Positions 44,275-54,329 of a stretch of DNA of 64,000 nt are shown one piece after another; position 1 is the stretch's first letter; each line of letters opens with the position of its first letter. Below the pieces are notes generated by a model. It made no database searches, was not told the DNA's origin, and was given only the letters and a program-made list of their open reading frames with translations. The position numbers and the translations under genes were made by a program. Source of the DNA: Celeribacter baekdonensis B30 (GTDB lineage Bacteria > Pseudomonadota > Alphaproteobacteria > Rhodobacterales > Rhodobacteraceae); the NCBI RefSeq assembly GCF_000299875.1, contig NZ_AMRK01000001.1, positions 124,001 through 188,000 of the forward strand, written 5' to 3'.

Positions 44275-45222
44275 ATGCCCGATGATCCCTACAAAGTGTT
44301 AGGTCTCACCAAGTCGGCAACCGCAGATGAGATCAAAAAAGCCTATCGCAAACTGGTGCGCACCAGCCACCCTGATCTGCACCCGGATGATCCCGCTGCG
44401 GAAGATCGGTTTAAAGCGATTGGGGCGGCTTATGATCTTTTGAAAAAGCCCGAAACCCGTGCCCGCTATGATGCGGGCGAGATTGATGCACAGGGGGCGG
44501 AGCGGCCCCCGCGCCAATATTACCGCGATTTTGCGGACACCTCCGACAATGCCTATCGGCAACGCAGCGGCTTTGGTGCGGACACCGACCCGGCCGATAT
44601 TTTCGCCGAAATATTGCGCAACCGTGCACGGCAATCCGGCGGCGGCGGGTTTGGCGCTCAAAGGGCATCTGTGCGTGGCGCTGACCTGCGGTATAGTCTT
44701 GAGGTGCCATTCCTGGAGGCCGTGCTGGGCACCAAAACGAGGATCACCCTGCCGGACGGTCAGGCCCTTTCGGTGAGTATTCCCAAAGGCACGGCGGATG
44801 GCCAAACCCTACGTCTGCGCGGGAAAGGCGCGCCCGGATTTGGGCAAGGCCCCGCCGGAGATGCGTTGATCACCGTGTCCGTGCGCCCGCATCCGGTGTT
44901 TCACCGTGACGGAGATGACATCCTTCTGACGCTGCCGATCACCATTGAAGAGGCCATTTTGGGCGGCAAAGTCAGCACGCCGACGATCCACGGACCCGTG
45001 GATTTGACCATCCCTCCCGGTAGCAGTTCGGGGCGCATTCTGCGGCTGAGAGGCCGTGGCGTTGAACGCGCCGGGGCCAAAGAAAAAGGCGATCAAAAGG
45101 TCGAGCTTAAAATCGTCGTCCCGCCCGAGGTCGATGCCGATTTGCGGGACTTTCTAGCGGCACGGCGCGGCAAAAACACCTTTGATCCTCGTATTGATCT
45201 GATGAAGGGGGGCCACTCATGA
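44275..45222 (+). CDS. cbpA: DnaJ-type co-chaperone CbpA
   Basis: This 315-residue Hsp40 has a J domain with HPD at 32-34, a Gly-rich linker (about 118-128) and two C-terminal beta domains, but no zinc-finger, as in CbpA. It stimulates DnaK ATPase and can bind curved DNA in E. coli. The next gene is its modulator, overlapping by 4 nt. Confidence 0.93.
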   Translation: MPDDPYKVLGLTKSATADEIKKAYRKLVRTSHPDLHPDDPAAEDRFKAIGAAYDLLKKPETRARYDAGEIDAQGAERPPRQYYRDFADTSDNAYRQRSGFGADTDPADIFAEILRNRARQSGGGGFGAQRASVRGADLRYSLEVPFLEAVLGTKTRITLPDGQALSVSIPKGTADGQTLRLRGKGAPGFGQGPAGDALITVSVRPHPVFHRDGDDILLTLPITIEEAILGGKVSTPTIHGPVDLTIPPGSSSGRILRLRGRGVERAGAKEKGDQKVELKIVVPPEVDADLRDFLAARRGKNTFDPRIDLMKGGHS

Positions 45223-45548
45223 TTGAACATTTTTCTGAAGAGGAGGTGATCACCACAATCACCCGATTGAGCCGGGACCAACTTGTCCGCTTCATCGAGG
45301 CCGAGTTTGTGCGACCGGATCGCAGTGAGACGGGCTATGTGTTTCGGCGCATCGACATCGCCCGGTTGGAATTGCTGTGCGATCTGTCGTTTGATTTGGA
45401 TCTGGATGAGACGGCTCTGGGCGTGGTGATTTCGCTGATTGATCAACTCCATACCGCTCACCAAGAACGCCTTGCCATTGAACGCGCCATTCAGGCGCTG
45501 CCGGCGGATGTACATGCGCGGATTTTGGAGAGCTTGAACGCGTCATAA
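45219..45548 (+). CDS. cbpM: Chaperone modulator CbpM-like
   Basis: This 109-residue protein resembles CbpM: an N-terminal three-helix part with YVFRRIDIARLELLCDLSFDL, a MerR-like signature, and a C-terminal helix. CbpM inhibits CbpA by binding its J domain. The gene starts in an ATGA overlap with cbpA, which supports the pairing. Confidence 0.85.
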   Translation: MIEHFSEEEVITTITRLSRDQLVRFIEAEFVRPDRSETGYVFRRIDIARLELLCDLSFDLDLDETALGVVISLIDQLHTAHQERLAIERAIQALPADVHARILESLNAS

Positions 45549-45553
45549 GGCCC

Positions 45554-46402
45554 TTACAGAAGAATTTGCGGCTCCCGTAGGCCTTTCACACCCGCGTCAC
45601 AGGCGTAAACCACCCCTTGCGCCGCATCCGGCGTCGGGATGTCTTCGCGCGCGGTGGTCACAAACAGCGTGGTCAAATCCGCGCCGCCAAAGGCCGGACA
45701 GGAGCTATGCACCCCACCAACCGATATGGCGCGATCAAACGAGCCATCCGGTAAATACCGCGCCACGCGGCCCGCGCCCCATTGCGCATTCCAAATCCCG
45801 CCCTCGGCATCCACCACCGCGCCATCGGGGTTCAATCCCGCGGCGCGCAGGTCAAGAAACACCTCAGATGCGCCTATGGGCCAGCCTGAGGCATCGAGCG
45901 CCTGACGGTTGATCTGTCCGGTCTTGGTACAGGCGAAATAGGCGATGCGCCCATCGGGAGCGAAACAGATGGCATTGGGGATGGTCAGCCCGTCAAACAA
46001 CCGCACAGTCTCGCCTTTGTAATAGCGATAAATCGCCCCCAGACCGGGCTCGGCGCGCTTGCCCATAGTGCCAATCCAAAACCCGCCCTGCCGATCGGCG
46101 CGGCCATCGTTCGATCGCATTTCGGAACGATCCGCCTCCAAAGGCGCAACCAAATCGCGCCGTCCGGTTTCAATATCAAACCGCCAAAGACCCGTCTCGG
46201 AGGCCGCCAAAAGTGTCTCGTGATCGACCCAACCCGCCGCCGAATGATGCTCGTCAAACTGCCACATCCGCGTGGTCTCGCCCTGACGTGACAACAGGCG
46301 GCATGCGATGATGTCGAACCAAAAAAGCTCTTGGCGCAGCGGGTGCCACAGTGGCCCTTCGCCCAAAACACAAGGGCGGGGATCAAAAACCTGCGTGCTC
46401 AT
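45554..46402 (-). CDS. SMP-30/gluconolactonase-family sugar lactonase
   Basis: This 282-residue beta-propeller lactonase has LGEGPLWHP near the start, [18 protein letters not shown] and [14 protein letters not shown] metal-site motifs. It hydrolyses the 1,4- or 1,5-lactone made by the sugar dehydrogenase of this cluster (L-arabinono- or D-galactono-lactone), step two of the pathway. It overlaps dgoA by 4 nt and is the last gene of the operon. Confidence 0.9.
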   Translation of the reverse strand: MSTQVFDPRPCVLGEGPLWHPLRQELFWFDIIACRLLSRQGETTRMWQFDEHHSAAGWVDHETLLAASETGLWRFDIETGRRDLVAPLEADRSEMRSNDGRADRQGGFWIGTMGKRAEPGLGAIYRYYKGETVRLFDGLTIPNAICFAPDGRIAYFACTKTGQINRQALDASGWPIGASEVFLDLRAAGLNPDGAVVDAEGGIWNAQWGAGRVARYLPDGSFDRAISVGGVHSSCPAFGGADLTTLFVTTAREDIPTPDAAQGVVYACDAGVKGLREPQILL

Positions 46403-47007
46403 GGCCTGAACACCGCGTCATAGGCGGCGACAATGCTGCGCGCCTTACCATGGACCGCATCGACACCGTCGCCCGGTTGGTAAATCGCGGACCCGATGCC
46501 AAAGCCATCGACACGGGCCGCTGCCCATGCGGCAAAATTATCTGGACCGGCCCCGCCGACGCAAAGCACTTCGGTGCCCGCGGGCAAGACGGCGCGGATC
46601 GCTTTCAATCCCTCAGGCCCCAAAAGCGCGCCCGGGAAAAGTTTCAATCCATCCGCTCCGGCTTTGAGTGCCGCAAAGCATTCGGATGGGGTCATCACGC
46701 CGGGATAGGACAACATCCCGGCGGCTTTCGTCGCTTGGATCACCTCGGGGTCCATGTTGGGCGACACGACAAGTTGCGCGCCGATGGTTTTGAGCTGCGC
46801 CACTTGCGCGACCTCAAGCACGGTCCCCGCGCCGATCACCGCCCGTGCGCCGCAGACCTTGACCATATCGGCAATCGAGGCAAACGGGTTCGGCGAATTG
46901 AGCGGCACTTCGATTTTGGTGATGCCCTCAGCGATCAGAGCTTCGGCGATGGGCACAGCGTCTTCGGGGGTGATGCCGCGCAAAATGGCGATGATGTTGC
47001 GTGTCAT
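46399..47007 (-). CDS. dgoA: 2-dehydro-3-deoxy-6-phosphogalactonate aldolase
   Basis: This 202-residue KDPG/KDPGal-family TIM barrel has the catalytic Glu in AEALIAEG-like context, GAGTV, and the region SPNMDPEV. It splits 2-keto-3-deoxy-6-phosphogalactonate into pyruvate and glyceraldehyde-3-phosphate. Its neighbour is the matching kinase, which together form the end of the De Ley-Doudoroff galactose route. Confidence 0.92.
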   Translation of the reverse strand: MTRNIIAILRGITPEDAVPIAEALIAEGITKIEVPLNSPNPFASIADMVKVCGARAVIGAGTVLEVAQVAQLKTIGAQLVVSPNMDPEVIQATKAAGMLSYPGVMTPSECFAALKAGADGLKLFPGALLGPEGLKAIRAVLPAGTEVLCVGGAGPDNFAAWAAARVDGFGIGSAIYQPGDGVDAVHGKARSIVAAYDAVFRP

Positions 47008-47016
47008 GGGGTGTCC

Positions 47017-47940
47017 TTAAAGCTCAAATATATGCGGGTAGGCGGCGCGCAATCCGCGCAGGGCGAGATCGCGCCCGTCCTCAATGTGCGGCGTGGGACC
47101 GAGTTCGGACAGCGCGCGCGCGTAAAGCGTGGTCAAAGCTCCGGCACCAATCAAAGCCACCTTTTGCCCGCTCCAAAAATCGCGTGTCGCGGCCAGTTCG
47201 ATGCCAATCAAAAGTCCCGAAAGCCGCGCACGCAACGCCGTGGGGGGCGTGGCATTCACAAGGCTCTCGGCGCGCAGAGCAAACAGCGTGGCAAAGGCAG
47301 TCCCCCCTGCGTCCAAAGCGTGGCGCACGCCGTGAATAAACGCGGCCTCATCGAGCGTATCCCCGGCAATGTCGCGGCCAACACTGTGGCGCAACACGGA
47401 GTGTTCAGACAAAAGCGCAAACATCTCTCCCGTCATCACCGTGCGAAAGCGGCTCACAGTTCCCTGCGCCAAAGACACCCATTTGCTGTGGGTGCCGGGC
47501 AGGCAGAGGGTGCCGTCAAATTCGGGACGAAGGGCCGCGAACCCGGCGATTTGGGTCTCTTCGCCACGCATCACATCCGCAGGGGTGGCTTGGGACAGGC
47601 CGGGAAGGATACGCACGGCGATCAAGGGCGATGTGACCAAAGGGGCAACGCCCCCGGCCCCGAGCGCGCTCAAGGTGACCGGGACCGACACATACGGCGC
47701 CTCGGCCCAGCCTTGCCGCGCCCCCGCCATGCCACAGATCAGCACAGGGGTCACACGCGCAGGATCAAGCAGCCCGTCGCAAAGGCCCAAGAGTACCGGC
47801 TCAAACTGGTCCGGCGTCAACCGCCCCATGCCTTGATCCGAACTCTGCTCGATCTTCACCTGACCTTGGGCGTCTATCGCCCAAAGCCTCAGGTTCGAGG
47901 TGCCCCAATCAACGGCAATCCAGTCTGCAAATGGGCTCAC
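47017..47940 (-). CDS. dgoK: 2-dehydro-3-deoxygalactonokinase
   Basis: This 307-residue ASKHA-fold kinase has the N-terminal phosphate motif VDWGTSNLRLW. It phosphorylates 2-keto-3-deoxygalactonate at O6 with ATP. It lies 9 nt before dgoA and overlaps the aldehyde dehydrogenase gene by 4 nt. Length matches DgoK. Confidence 0.93.
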   Translation of the reverse strand: MSPFADWIAVDWGTSNLRLWAIDAQGQVKIEQSSDQGMGRLTPDQFEPVLLGLCDGLLDPARVTPVLICGMAGARQGWAEAPYVSVPVTLSALGAGGVAPLVTSPLIAVRILPGLSQATPADVMRGEETQIAGFAALRPEFDGTLCLPGTHSKWVSLAQGTVSRFRTVMTGEMFALLSEHSVLRHSVGRDIAGDTLDEAAFIHGVRHALDAGGTAFATLFALRAESLVNATPPTALRARLSGLLIGIELAATRDFWSGQKVALIGAGALTTLYARALSELGPTPHIEDGRDLALRGLRAAYPHIFEL

Positions 47941-49454
47941 CCGATCAGATCTCTCGGCAAGACGGCCTCTGGGATGTTTTGGTAGCTGACTGGGCGTAGG
48001 AAGCGGCGGATCGCCAGGGTGCCGACAGAGGTTGCGCCAAAATTGGTCGAAGCCGGATAAGGCCCGCCATGCACCATCGCGTCACAGACTTCGACCCCGG
48101 TTGGAAAGCCATTGGCAAGGATGCGCCCGGCTTTGCGTTCGAGGATCGGCAGGAGGCTCTGTGCCAAGTCGGCGTCATCCGCATCCATGTGCAGCGTGCA
48201 GGTCAACTGACCCTGTAGCGATTTGGCCACCGCACGCATTTCCTCCACATCCGTCACCCGAACAATCAACCCGAGCGGCCCAAACACTTCTTCGCCCAAA
48301 GCCTCATTGGTCAGCCATTCGGCTCCGGTTGTGGCAAAGAGATAGGGGGTGGCGTTGCGCAGGTCGCAGGTTGAGGTCAACACCTCTTGGACACCGCTTG
48401 TGGCGGCGATTTTGTCACGGCCAGCGCGGTAGGCTGTGGCGATGCCATCGGTGAGCATGACTTGCGCGCCGGTGGCAGACAGGGCTTTGACCGCGGCGTT
48501 CAAGTATGTGTCGGCGTCAGGGCCGTCGATGACGACGGAAATCCCCGGATTGGTGCAAAACTGCCCAGCGCCCATTGTCAGCGATCCGGCCCAGCCTGTG
48601 CCAATATCTGCCGCGCGTGCGGACATCGCAGCGGGCAAAAGGAACATCGGATTGACCGAGCCCAATTCGCCAAAGAACGGGATCGGTTCTGGACGCTGGG
48701 CGCAGAGATCAAACAAGGCCCGGCCGCCACCCAAGGAGCCGGTAAAGCCCACGGCGCGGACAAGGGGATGCTGCACAAGCGCCACCCCGACATCGCGCGA
48801 ACCGCCTTGCACCAGCGAGAACACACCGGGATGCACACCGCATGTTTGGATCGCGGCATGGATCGCCTCGGCGATGATTTCGCCGGTGCCGGGATGGGCG
48901 TCGTGGCCCTTGACCACAACCGGACAGCCTGCCGCCAGCGCCGAGGCGGTGTCACCGCCTGCGGTCGAAAAGGCCAGCGGGAAATTCGACGCGCCAAACA
49001 CAGCCACAGGGCCGATCGGGCGCTGCATCATTCGAATGTCGGGGCGTGGAAGCGGCTGACGATCCGGCAGGGCTACGTCATGACGACGGTCCAAATACTC
49101 GGCCTTGAGGATATGCGTTGCAAACAAACGCAACTGGCCAGTGGTGCGGCCACGTTCGCCCTGAAGGCGACCTTCGGGCAGGCCGGATTCTTGCGATCCG
49201 ATCTCGGTGATCGCCTCGGCGCGGGCTTCGATCTCGTCGGCGATGGTGTTTAAAAACGCTGCGCGCTCTTCGCGGGAGCTGTAGCCAAAGGACCAAAACG
49301 CCTCTTCGGCGGCCTGCACAGCACGGTCCACCACATCAGGTGTGCCATGTGAAAAAAGATGCGACGGACCGTGAGCCGGGGCGGAGGCGAACGTGTCTTC
49401 GCTCGCAACCCAGTCGCCCGCGATCAGGTGTTTGCCGTGTGGTGTGAAGGTCAT
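47937..49454 (-). CDS. 2,5-dioxovalerate (alpha-ketoglutarate semialdehyde) dehydrogenase
   Basis: This 505-residue ALDH has Glu263 (GELGSVNP) and Cys300 (GAGQFCTNPG), the motif typical of KGSA dehydrogenases. It makes 2-oxoglutarate, the last step of the Weimberg-like L-arabinose route (AraE of Azospirillum). It follows the keto-deoxyarabonate dehydratase by 16 nt. A general NADP aldehyde dehydrogenase is less likely in this context. Confidence 0.9.
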   Translation of the reverse strand: MTFTPHGKHLIAGDWVASEDTFASAPAHGPSHLFSHGTPDVVDRAVQAAEEAFWSFGYSSREERAAFLNTIADEIEARAEAITEIGSQESGLPEGRLQGERGRTTGQLRLFATHILKAEYLDRRHDVALPDRQPLPRPDIRMMQRPIGPVAVFGASNFPLAFSTAGGDTASALAAGCPVVVKGHDAHPGTGEIIAEAIHAAIQTCGVHPGVFSLVQGGSRDVGVALVQHPLVRAVGFTGSLGGGRALFDLCAQRPEPIPFFGELGSVNPMFLLPAAMSARAADIGTGWAGSLTMGAGQFCTNPGISVVIDGPDADTYLNAAVKALSATGAQVMLTDGIATAYRAGRDKIAATSGVQEVLTSTCDLRNATPYLFATTGAEWLTNEALGEEVFGPLGLIVRVTDVEEMRAVAKSLQGQLTCTLHMDADDADLAQSLLPILERKAGRILANGFPTGVEVCDAMVHGGPYPASTNFGATSVGTLAIRRFLRPVSYQNIPEAVLPRDLIG

Positions 49455-49470
49455 GGGAGGATGTCCTATC

Positions 49471-50388
49471 TTATTTGCCCCATTTCAGGGCGATAACGTC
49501 AAGGTCACGCGACAGCTGCAACAGCCGATCTTTGGTGCGTGCGCTCATCGGTTGCAACGGGGCGCGGACATAATCGCTTTCGATCACGCCGCCCTCCATC
49601 ATTACGGTTTTCGCAGCGCGGAGGCCACATTGGCGGTTCTCGTGGTTGATCAACGGCAGGCACAGACGCCATTGTTCCAAAGCTGCGTCGATGTTGCCGG
49701 CGCGGTAGTCGATCAGGATGGGGCGGATTTTTTCCGGCTGAAGCGCGGAGGTCATCGTCCCGGTACAACCCGCATCCAAATCGGCCAAAAGCGTGACCGC
49801 CTCTTCGCCATCAAAGGGGCCGACGATGTGATCGCCACCGGCCTCGATGAGAGCGGCGAGTTTATCGGCGGCAAAGGGGGTTTCCATCTTGAAATAAGAC
49901 ACGTTTTCGATCTCTTGTGCCATTCGAACCAAGAATGGCACAGACAATGTCACGCCAGACAAGGGCGCGTCTTGCACCATGATCGGGATATTCACCGCGT
50001 CGGAGACGGCTTTGAATTGGCCAAAAATGGCGTGTTCGGGCGGGACAAGACCGACGCCATGATAGGGCGGCATCATCATCAACATCGCGGCGCCCACGGC
50101 CTGCGCTTCGCGCGCACGCGCGACAACAATCTCATTGGCGAAATGCGAAATGGTCACGATCACCGGAACGCGGCCCGCGACATGTTCCAAACTCACACGG
50201 GTCAAAAGCGCACGCTCCTCGTCGGACAACAGGAATTGTTCGGAGTAATTGGCCAGGATACAGATCGCATCGACGCCTTGGTCGATCATACAATCCAACA
50301 CGCGTTTCATGCCCTCAGAGTCGACTTGACCATCGGCAAAAAACGGCGTGGGGGCAACGGGAAGGATGCCGGTTAAGGGGTGTTTCAT
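49471..50388 (-). CDS. L-2-keto-3-deoxyarabonate dehydratase (DapA superfamily)
   Basis: This 305-residue DHDPS-superfamily protein has Schiff-base Lys167 (SYFKMET) but NYSEQ in place of GTTGE and no DapA-type arginine. That pattern fits AraD of Azospirillum, which dehydrates L-2-keto-3-deoxyarabonate to 2,5-dioxovalerate. Its neighbours (dehydrogenase, dehydratase, KGSA dehydrogenase) support this. A 5-keto-4-deoxyglucarate dehydratase role is a possible alternative. Confidence 0.85.
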   Translation of the reverse strand: MKHPLTGILPVAPTPFFADGQVDSEGMKRVLDCMIDQGVDAICILANYSEQFLLSDEERALLTRVSLEHVAGRVPVIVTISHFANEIVVARAREAQAVGAAMLMMMPPYHGVGLVPPEHAIFGQFKAVSDAVNIPIMVQDAPLSGVTLSVPFLVRMAQEIENVSYFKMETPFAADKLAALIEAGGDHIVGPFDGEEAVTLLADLDAGCTGTMTSALQPEKIRPILIDYRAGNIDAALEQWRLCLPLINHENRQCGLRAAKTVMMEGGVIESDYVRAPLQPMSARTKDRLLQLSRDLDVIALKWGK

Positions 50389-50406
50389 AGCGGGAAATCT
50401 TTCGTG

Positions 50407-51336
50407 TCAGTCGTGAAAAGGGTCAACGGCAACCCGGCGACCAAGGGCCAGCGCGTCCGAGACATGCACCATCGGACGCAGGTCCATGTCGATGCCGCCA
50501 CACGCGATCAAAGCGGCCATATTGGCGTAAAGGCGCGGGTATTCGCCGGAGAGCGGATTGTTGTCGACAAGCGCATCCTCGCGGCCATCAACCATGATCC
50601 GCGCGCCGCCATCCAAAAGTGTCAGGGTGCCCTGATCAGTCACCGCCTCGATGGTCCATATTTGATCCCCCACTTGGCGCCAATCAAACGTGGCACTGAC
50701 CTCGGCACCCCGGGGATGATAAAACGCCAGATTGGCGGCAATCGGGGTTTGACGGTTTTCGGGCACCATCAGTGTGGCGTCACGCAGGTGGATGTCCACG
50801 GGCAAGATTTCGGTCACGATGGACAGCGCGTTGATGCCCGGATCAAACACGCCCATGCCGCCCGGCTCCCAAATCCAATCTTGGTTCGGGTGCCAACGGC
50901 GCACGTCTTCTTTCCATGTTACTTTCAGGCTTAAAAGCGTTTTGTCCGCCAGCCATGCTTTGGCCACAGCCACCTTATCGGCCTCACGCGAGTGCCATGT
51001 GGCATAGAGCGAAAGGCCGTTGTCTTGTGCCAGTTTGGTCAAGGCATGGCATTCGGCCAAGGTCGCGCCGGGGGGCTTTTCCAACATCACATGACGACCG
51101 GCCTTGAGCGCCTTGGCGGCGTATTCAAACCGTGGCACGGGAGGCAGGCACAGGGACACCATGGCGATGTCCGGGTGCGTGTTCAGGAGCGTGTCAAAAT
51201 CGGTGTAGCTGTCAATGCCGTCAAGGGTGCCATGACGGGATAACGTGGCCGCCAGTTCCCATTGATCCGAGGCTGCAATCGAGGGGATGTGTTGGTCCAC
51301 TGCGATTTTGCCGATCCCTACAAGTGCAAGTTTCAT
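50407..51336 (-). CDS. L-arabinose / D-galactose 1-dehydrogenase (Gfo/Idh/MocA family)
   Basis: This 309-residue Rossmann enzyme has GIGKIAVDQHIP at the N-terminus and EKPPGAT, the family's EKP catalytic lysine. The Azospirillum L-arabinose 1-dehydrogenase has the same build and also oxidises D-galactose. It gives the aldonolactone in the first pathway step. Its start overlaps the stop of the dehydratase gene by one base (TGATG). Confidence 0.88.
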   Translation of the reverse strand: MKLALVGIGKIAVDQHIPSIAASDQWELAATLSRHGTLDGIDSYTDFDTLLNTHPDIAMVSLCLPPVPRFEYAAKALKAGRHVMLEKPPGATLAECHALTKLAQDNGLSLYATWHSREADKVAVAKAWLADKTLLSLKVTWKEDVRRWHPNQDWIWEPGGMGVFDPGINALSIVTEILPVDIHLRDATLMVPENRQTPIAANLAFYHPRGAEVSATFDWRQVGDQIWTIEAVTDQGTLTLLDGGARIMVDGREDALVDNNPLSGEYPRLYANMAALIACGGIDMDLRPMVHVSDALALGRRVAVDPFHD

Positions 51337-53081
51337 CAGTGCGAATCCTTTCCAACCGCCGAACCACGACAGCCTTTGAGGAAATCCAAATCGGCCCCTG
51401 TGTCCGCGCCCTCGACATGGTGTTGGTGCAACCAGGCATAGCCACTGTCGGCCCGCTCATGCTGCGGTTTCCAGTGCGCGAGCCGTTCGGCCAATTCCGC
51501 ATCCGAGATGTCCAAATGCAACCGACGATTGGCGACGTCCAACTCGATCATATCGCCATTTTGCACCACGGCGAGCGGGCCACCGGCGGCGGCTTCGGGT
51601 GAGGTATGCAACACGACGGTGCCATAGGCTGTGCCCGACATCCGTGCGTCAGAGATGCGCACCATATCGGTGATGCCCTTTTTCAGGATCTTCGGCGGCA
51701 AGCCCATGTTGCCAACCTCGGCCATGCCGGGATAGCCTTTGGGACCACAGTTTTTCATCACCATGATGCAGGTCTCATCAATATCGAGGTCCGGGTCTTC
51801 GATCTTGGCTTTGTAGTCGTCGATGTCTTCGAATACGACCGCACGGCCCTTGTGTTGCAACAAAGCTGGGGTCGCGGCGGAGGGTTTGAGCACAGCACCT
51901 TTCGGGGCCAAATTGCCTTTGACCACAACGATGCCGCCGGATTGCGTGAGCGCTTTGTCTGTGGGCAGGATCACGTCGTCATTGTGGTTCACGACATCTT
52001 TGACCTCGTCCCACATCGACTGACCGGAGACAGTGATCGCGTCTTTGTGGAGCAACCCGCCCTCGCCCAGACGTTTGAGCACGACAGGCAGACCACCCGC
52101 GTAAAAGAACTCTTCCATCAGGTATTTGCCCGAGGGCATCAGGTTCACAATCGTCGGCACATCGCGACCACAGCGGTCCCAATCCTCAAGCGTCAGATCA
52201 ATGCCCACACGGCCCGCCATGGCCAAGAGGTGGATCACCGCATTGGTCGATCCGCCGATGGCGGCATTGGTACGGATGGCGTTTTCAAACGCCTCTTTGG
52301 TCATCACGTCAGAGGGTTTTAAATCGTCCTTGACCATTTGAACGATGCGCCGCCCGGAGAGCTGCGCCATAACGCGGCGGCGGCTGTCCACCGCAGGGAT
52401 CGCGGCGTTGCCCGACAAAGCCATGCCCAAGGCTTCGGCCATTGACGCCATGGTGGATGCCGTGCCCATGGTGTTACAGGTGCCGGTGGAGCGCGACATC
52501 GAGGCCTCGGCTTCCAAGAACTCGTCCTGTGTCATCTCGCCCGCTTTTACCGCCTCGGAGAATTTCCAAAGATGTGTGCCCGACCCGACCCGTTCGTTGC
52601 GGTAATAACCATTGAGCATCGGCCCGCCCGTGACCACGATGGCGGGTAAATCGACAGAGGCCGCAGCCATCATCAACGACGGTGTGGTCTTGTCACAGCC
52701 GACCAAAAGCACACAGCCGTCCATCGGTTGTCCGCGAATGGTTTCCTCCACCGCCAAAGCGGCCAGATTGCGAAACATCATCGCGGTCGGGCGAAAGGTG
52801 TTTTCCGAGGCGGAGAACACGGGGACTTCGACCGGGAAACCTCCGGCCTCCCAAATGCCTGCCTTCACCTTCTCGGCCAGTTCCTTCATGTGGATGCCGT
52901 TGCAAGGCGACAGCTCGGACCAAGTGTTGAGGATGCCGATGATCGGGCGCCCGTCGAACAGGTCATGCGGGTAGCCTTGGTTTTTCATCCAGCCGCGATG
53001 GTAAATCGTGTCGCGGGAATTGCCGCCGTACCACTCTTGGCTTCTGAGTCTGCGCGGCCATTTTGCAGGAGTAAATGCCAT
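51336..53081 (-). CDS. IlvD/Edd-family L-arabonate (aldonate) dehydratase
   Basis: This 581-residue dihydroxyacid-dehydratase-fold protein has GCDKTTPS and STGTCNTMGTAST with the iron-sulphur cysteines. It converts L-arabonate to 2-keto-3-deoxyarabonate. Given the dgoK-dgoA genes, D-galactonate is a possible second substrate. It is encoded directly after the permease gene of the sugar importer. Confidence 0.92.
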   Translation of the reverse strand: MAFTPAKWPRRLRSQEWYGGNSRDTIYHRGWMKNQGYPHDLFDGRPIIGILNTWSELSPCNGIHMKELAEKVKAGIWEAGGFPVEVPVFSASENTFRPTAMMFRNLAALAVEETIRGQPMDGCVLLVGCDKTTPSLMMAAASVDLPAIVVTGGPMLNGYYRNERVGSGTHLWKFSEAVKAGEMTQDEFLEAEASMSRSTGTCNTMGTASTMASMAEALGMALSGNAAIPAVDSRRRVMAQLSGRRIVQMVKDDLKPSDVMTKEAFENAIRTNAAIGGSTNAVIHLLAMAGRVGIDLTLEDWDRCGRDVPTIVNLMPSGKYLMEEFFYAGGLPVVLKRLGEGGLLHKDAITVSGQSMWDEVKDVVNHNDDVILPTDKALTQSGGIVVVKGNLAPKGAVLKPSAATPALLQHKGRAVVFEDIDDYKAKIEDPDLDIDETCIMVMKNCGPKGYPGMAEVGNMGLPPKILKKGITDMVRISDARMSGTAYGTVVLHTSPEAAAGGPLAVVQNGDMIELDVANRRLHLDISDAELAERLAHWKPQHERADSGYAWLHQHHVEGADTGADLDFLKGCRGSAVGKDSH

Positions 53082-53105
53082 GGGATGGCTCCTTTCCGTC
53101 AGGCC

Positions 53106-54317
53106 TCAGCCTTGTTTGTTTTTGTTGTAAACGTCGAAGAACACGGCCGCGAGCAGCACCAAGCCTTTGATCACCTGTTGGTAATCAATGCCGATGCCCA
53201 TGATCGACATGCCGTTGTTCATCACGCCCATGATAAAGGCGCCGACCACGGCCCCGATGATTTTGCCCGAACCACCCGACATCGACGCGCCGCCAATGAA
53301 CACTGCCGCGATCACATCGAGTTCGAGTGAAAACCCCGCCTTGGGCGTCGCCGTGTTCAACCGCGCGGCAAAGACCAACCCGGCCAAAGCGGCCAAAACC
53401 CCCATGTTCACAAAGGCCAAAAAGGTCAGGCGTTCGGTTTTGATGCCCGATAGTTTCGCGGCTTTTTCATTGCCGCCCAACGCATAGATGCGGCGACCAA
53501 TAACGGTGCGTTCGGTGACGAAAGCGTAGATCATGATCAATACGCCCATGGTCACCACCACATTGGGCAGGCCGCGGAAGGTCGAGAGTTTGAACATCAA
53601 GAACACGATTGCCGCGCTGACGATCAATGTGCGGGTCCAGAACAGCCCTGCAGGTTCGCTCTCAATGCCATAGTCCATATCGCGTTTGCGCGCCTGCAAA
53701 CCCATGCGGATGACAGCGGCTGCGGCGGCAAGGCCGAGCGCGAAGGAGAGCACATTGAATTTGCGCGCGTCAAAAAGCATCGCCAGACCTTCGCCCCAGC
53801 TTGCCGGAAAAAGCTCCGGCACGAAGCCGGTTGAGATGATTTGAAAGCTCTTGGGGAAGGGACCAACCGATTGGCCTTCCAACAACCATAGCGACAACCC
53901 ACGAAACACCAACATGCCCGCCAGGGTCACGATGAAGGACGGGATGCGCCAATAGGCCACGAAATAGCCCTGCGCACCGCCAATTGCAGCCCCCGCGATC
54001 AAACAGATCGGCACAGTGACCGCCACAGGCATATTGTAGTGAACGATCAACACGGCGGCCAAAGCGCCGACAAATCCCATCACTGAGCCGACGGACAGGT
54101 CGATATGACCTGCGACAATGACGATGAGCATCCCCAGCGCCATGATGATCACATAGCTGTTTTGCAGGAACAGGTTGGTGATGTTCACCGGGCGCATCAA
54201 CGTGCCGCCGGTGACGATTTGAAAAAACACCATGATGGCAATCAGTGCAAACAACAGACCGAAATCGCGCATATGGGCGGCCAAATGTGCCTTAATCCCT
54301 TTGGTTTGAGTGTCCAT
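53106..54317 (-). CDS. gguB: Sugar ABC transporter permease (XylH/GguB type)
   Basis: This 403-residue multi-helix permease of the branched CUT2 family contains a GHIDLSVGSVMGFVGALAA segment and FIGGASMSGGSG. It is the membrane channel of a ChvE-type multiple-sugar importer. I use ATG 54317 (AGGGA 9 nt upstream); a GTG at 54323 would add two residues. It follows the ATPase gene by 12 nt. Confidence 0.92.
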   Translation of the reverse strand: MDTQTKGIKAHLAAHMRDFGLLFALIAIMVFFQIVTGGTLMRPVNITNLFLQNSYVIIMALGMLIVIVAGHIDLSVGSVMGFVGALAAVLIVHYNMPVAVTVPICLIAGAAIGGAQGYFVAYWRIPSFIVTLAGMLVFRGLSLWLLEGQSVGPFPKSFQIISTGFVPELFPASWGEGLAMLFDARKFNVLSFALGLAAAAAVIRMGLQARKRDMDYGIESEPAGLFWTRTLIVSAAIVFLMFKLSTFRGLPNVVVTMGVLIMIYAFVTERTVIGRRIYALGGNEKAAKLSGIKTERLTFLAFVNMGVLAALAGLVFAARLNTATPKAGFSLELDVIAAVFIGGASMSGGSGKIIGAVVGAFIMGVMNNGMSIMGIGIDYQQVIKGLVLLAAVFFDVYNKNKQG

Positions 54318-54329
54318 TTCCACGGTCCC

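Noticed and set aside
46351-47985. 544-codon open frame on the plus strand
   Set aside because: Antisense to dgoA and dgoK with a composition typical of shadow frames.
49471-50388. Biosynthetic dihydrodipicolinate synthase
   Set aside because: The GTTGE motif is replaced by NYSEQ and the carboxylate-binding Arg is absent; the context is sugar-acid catabolism.
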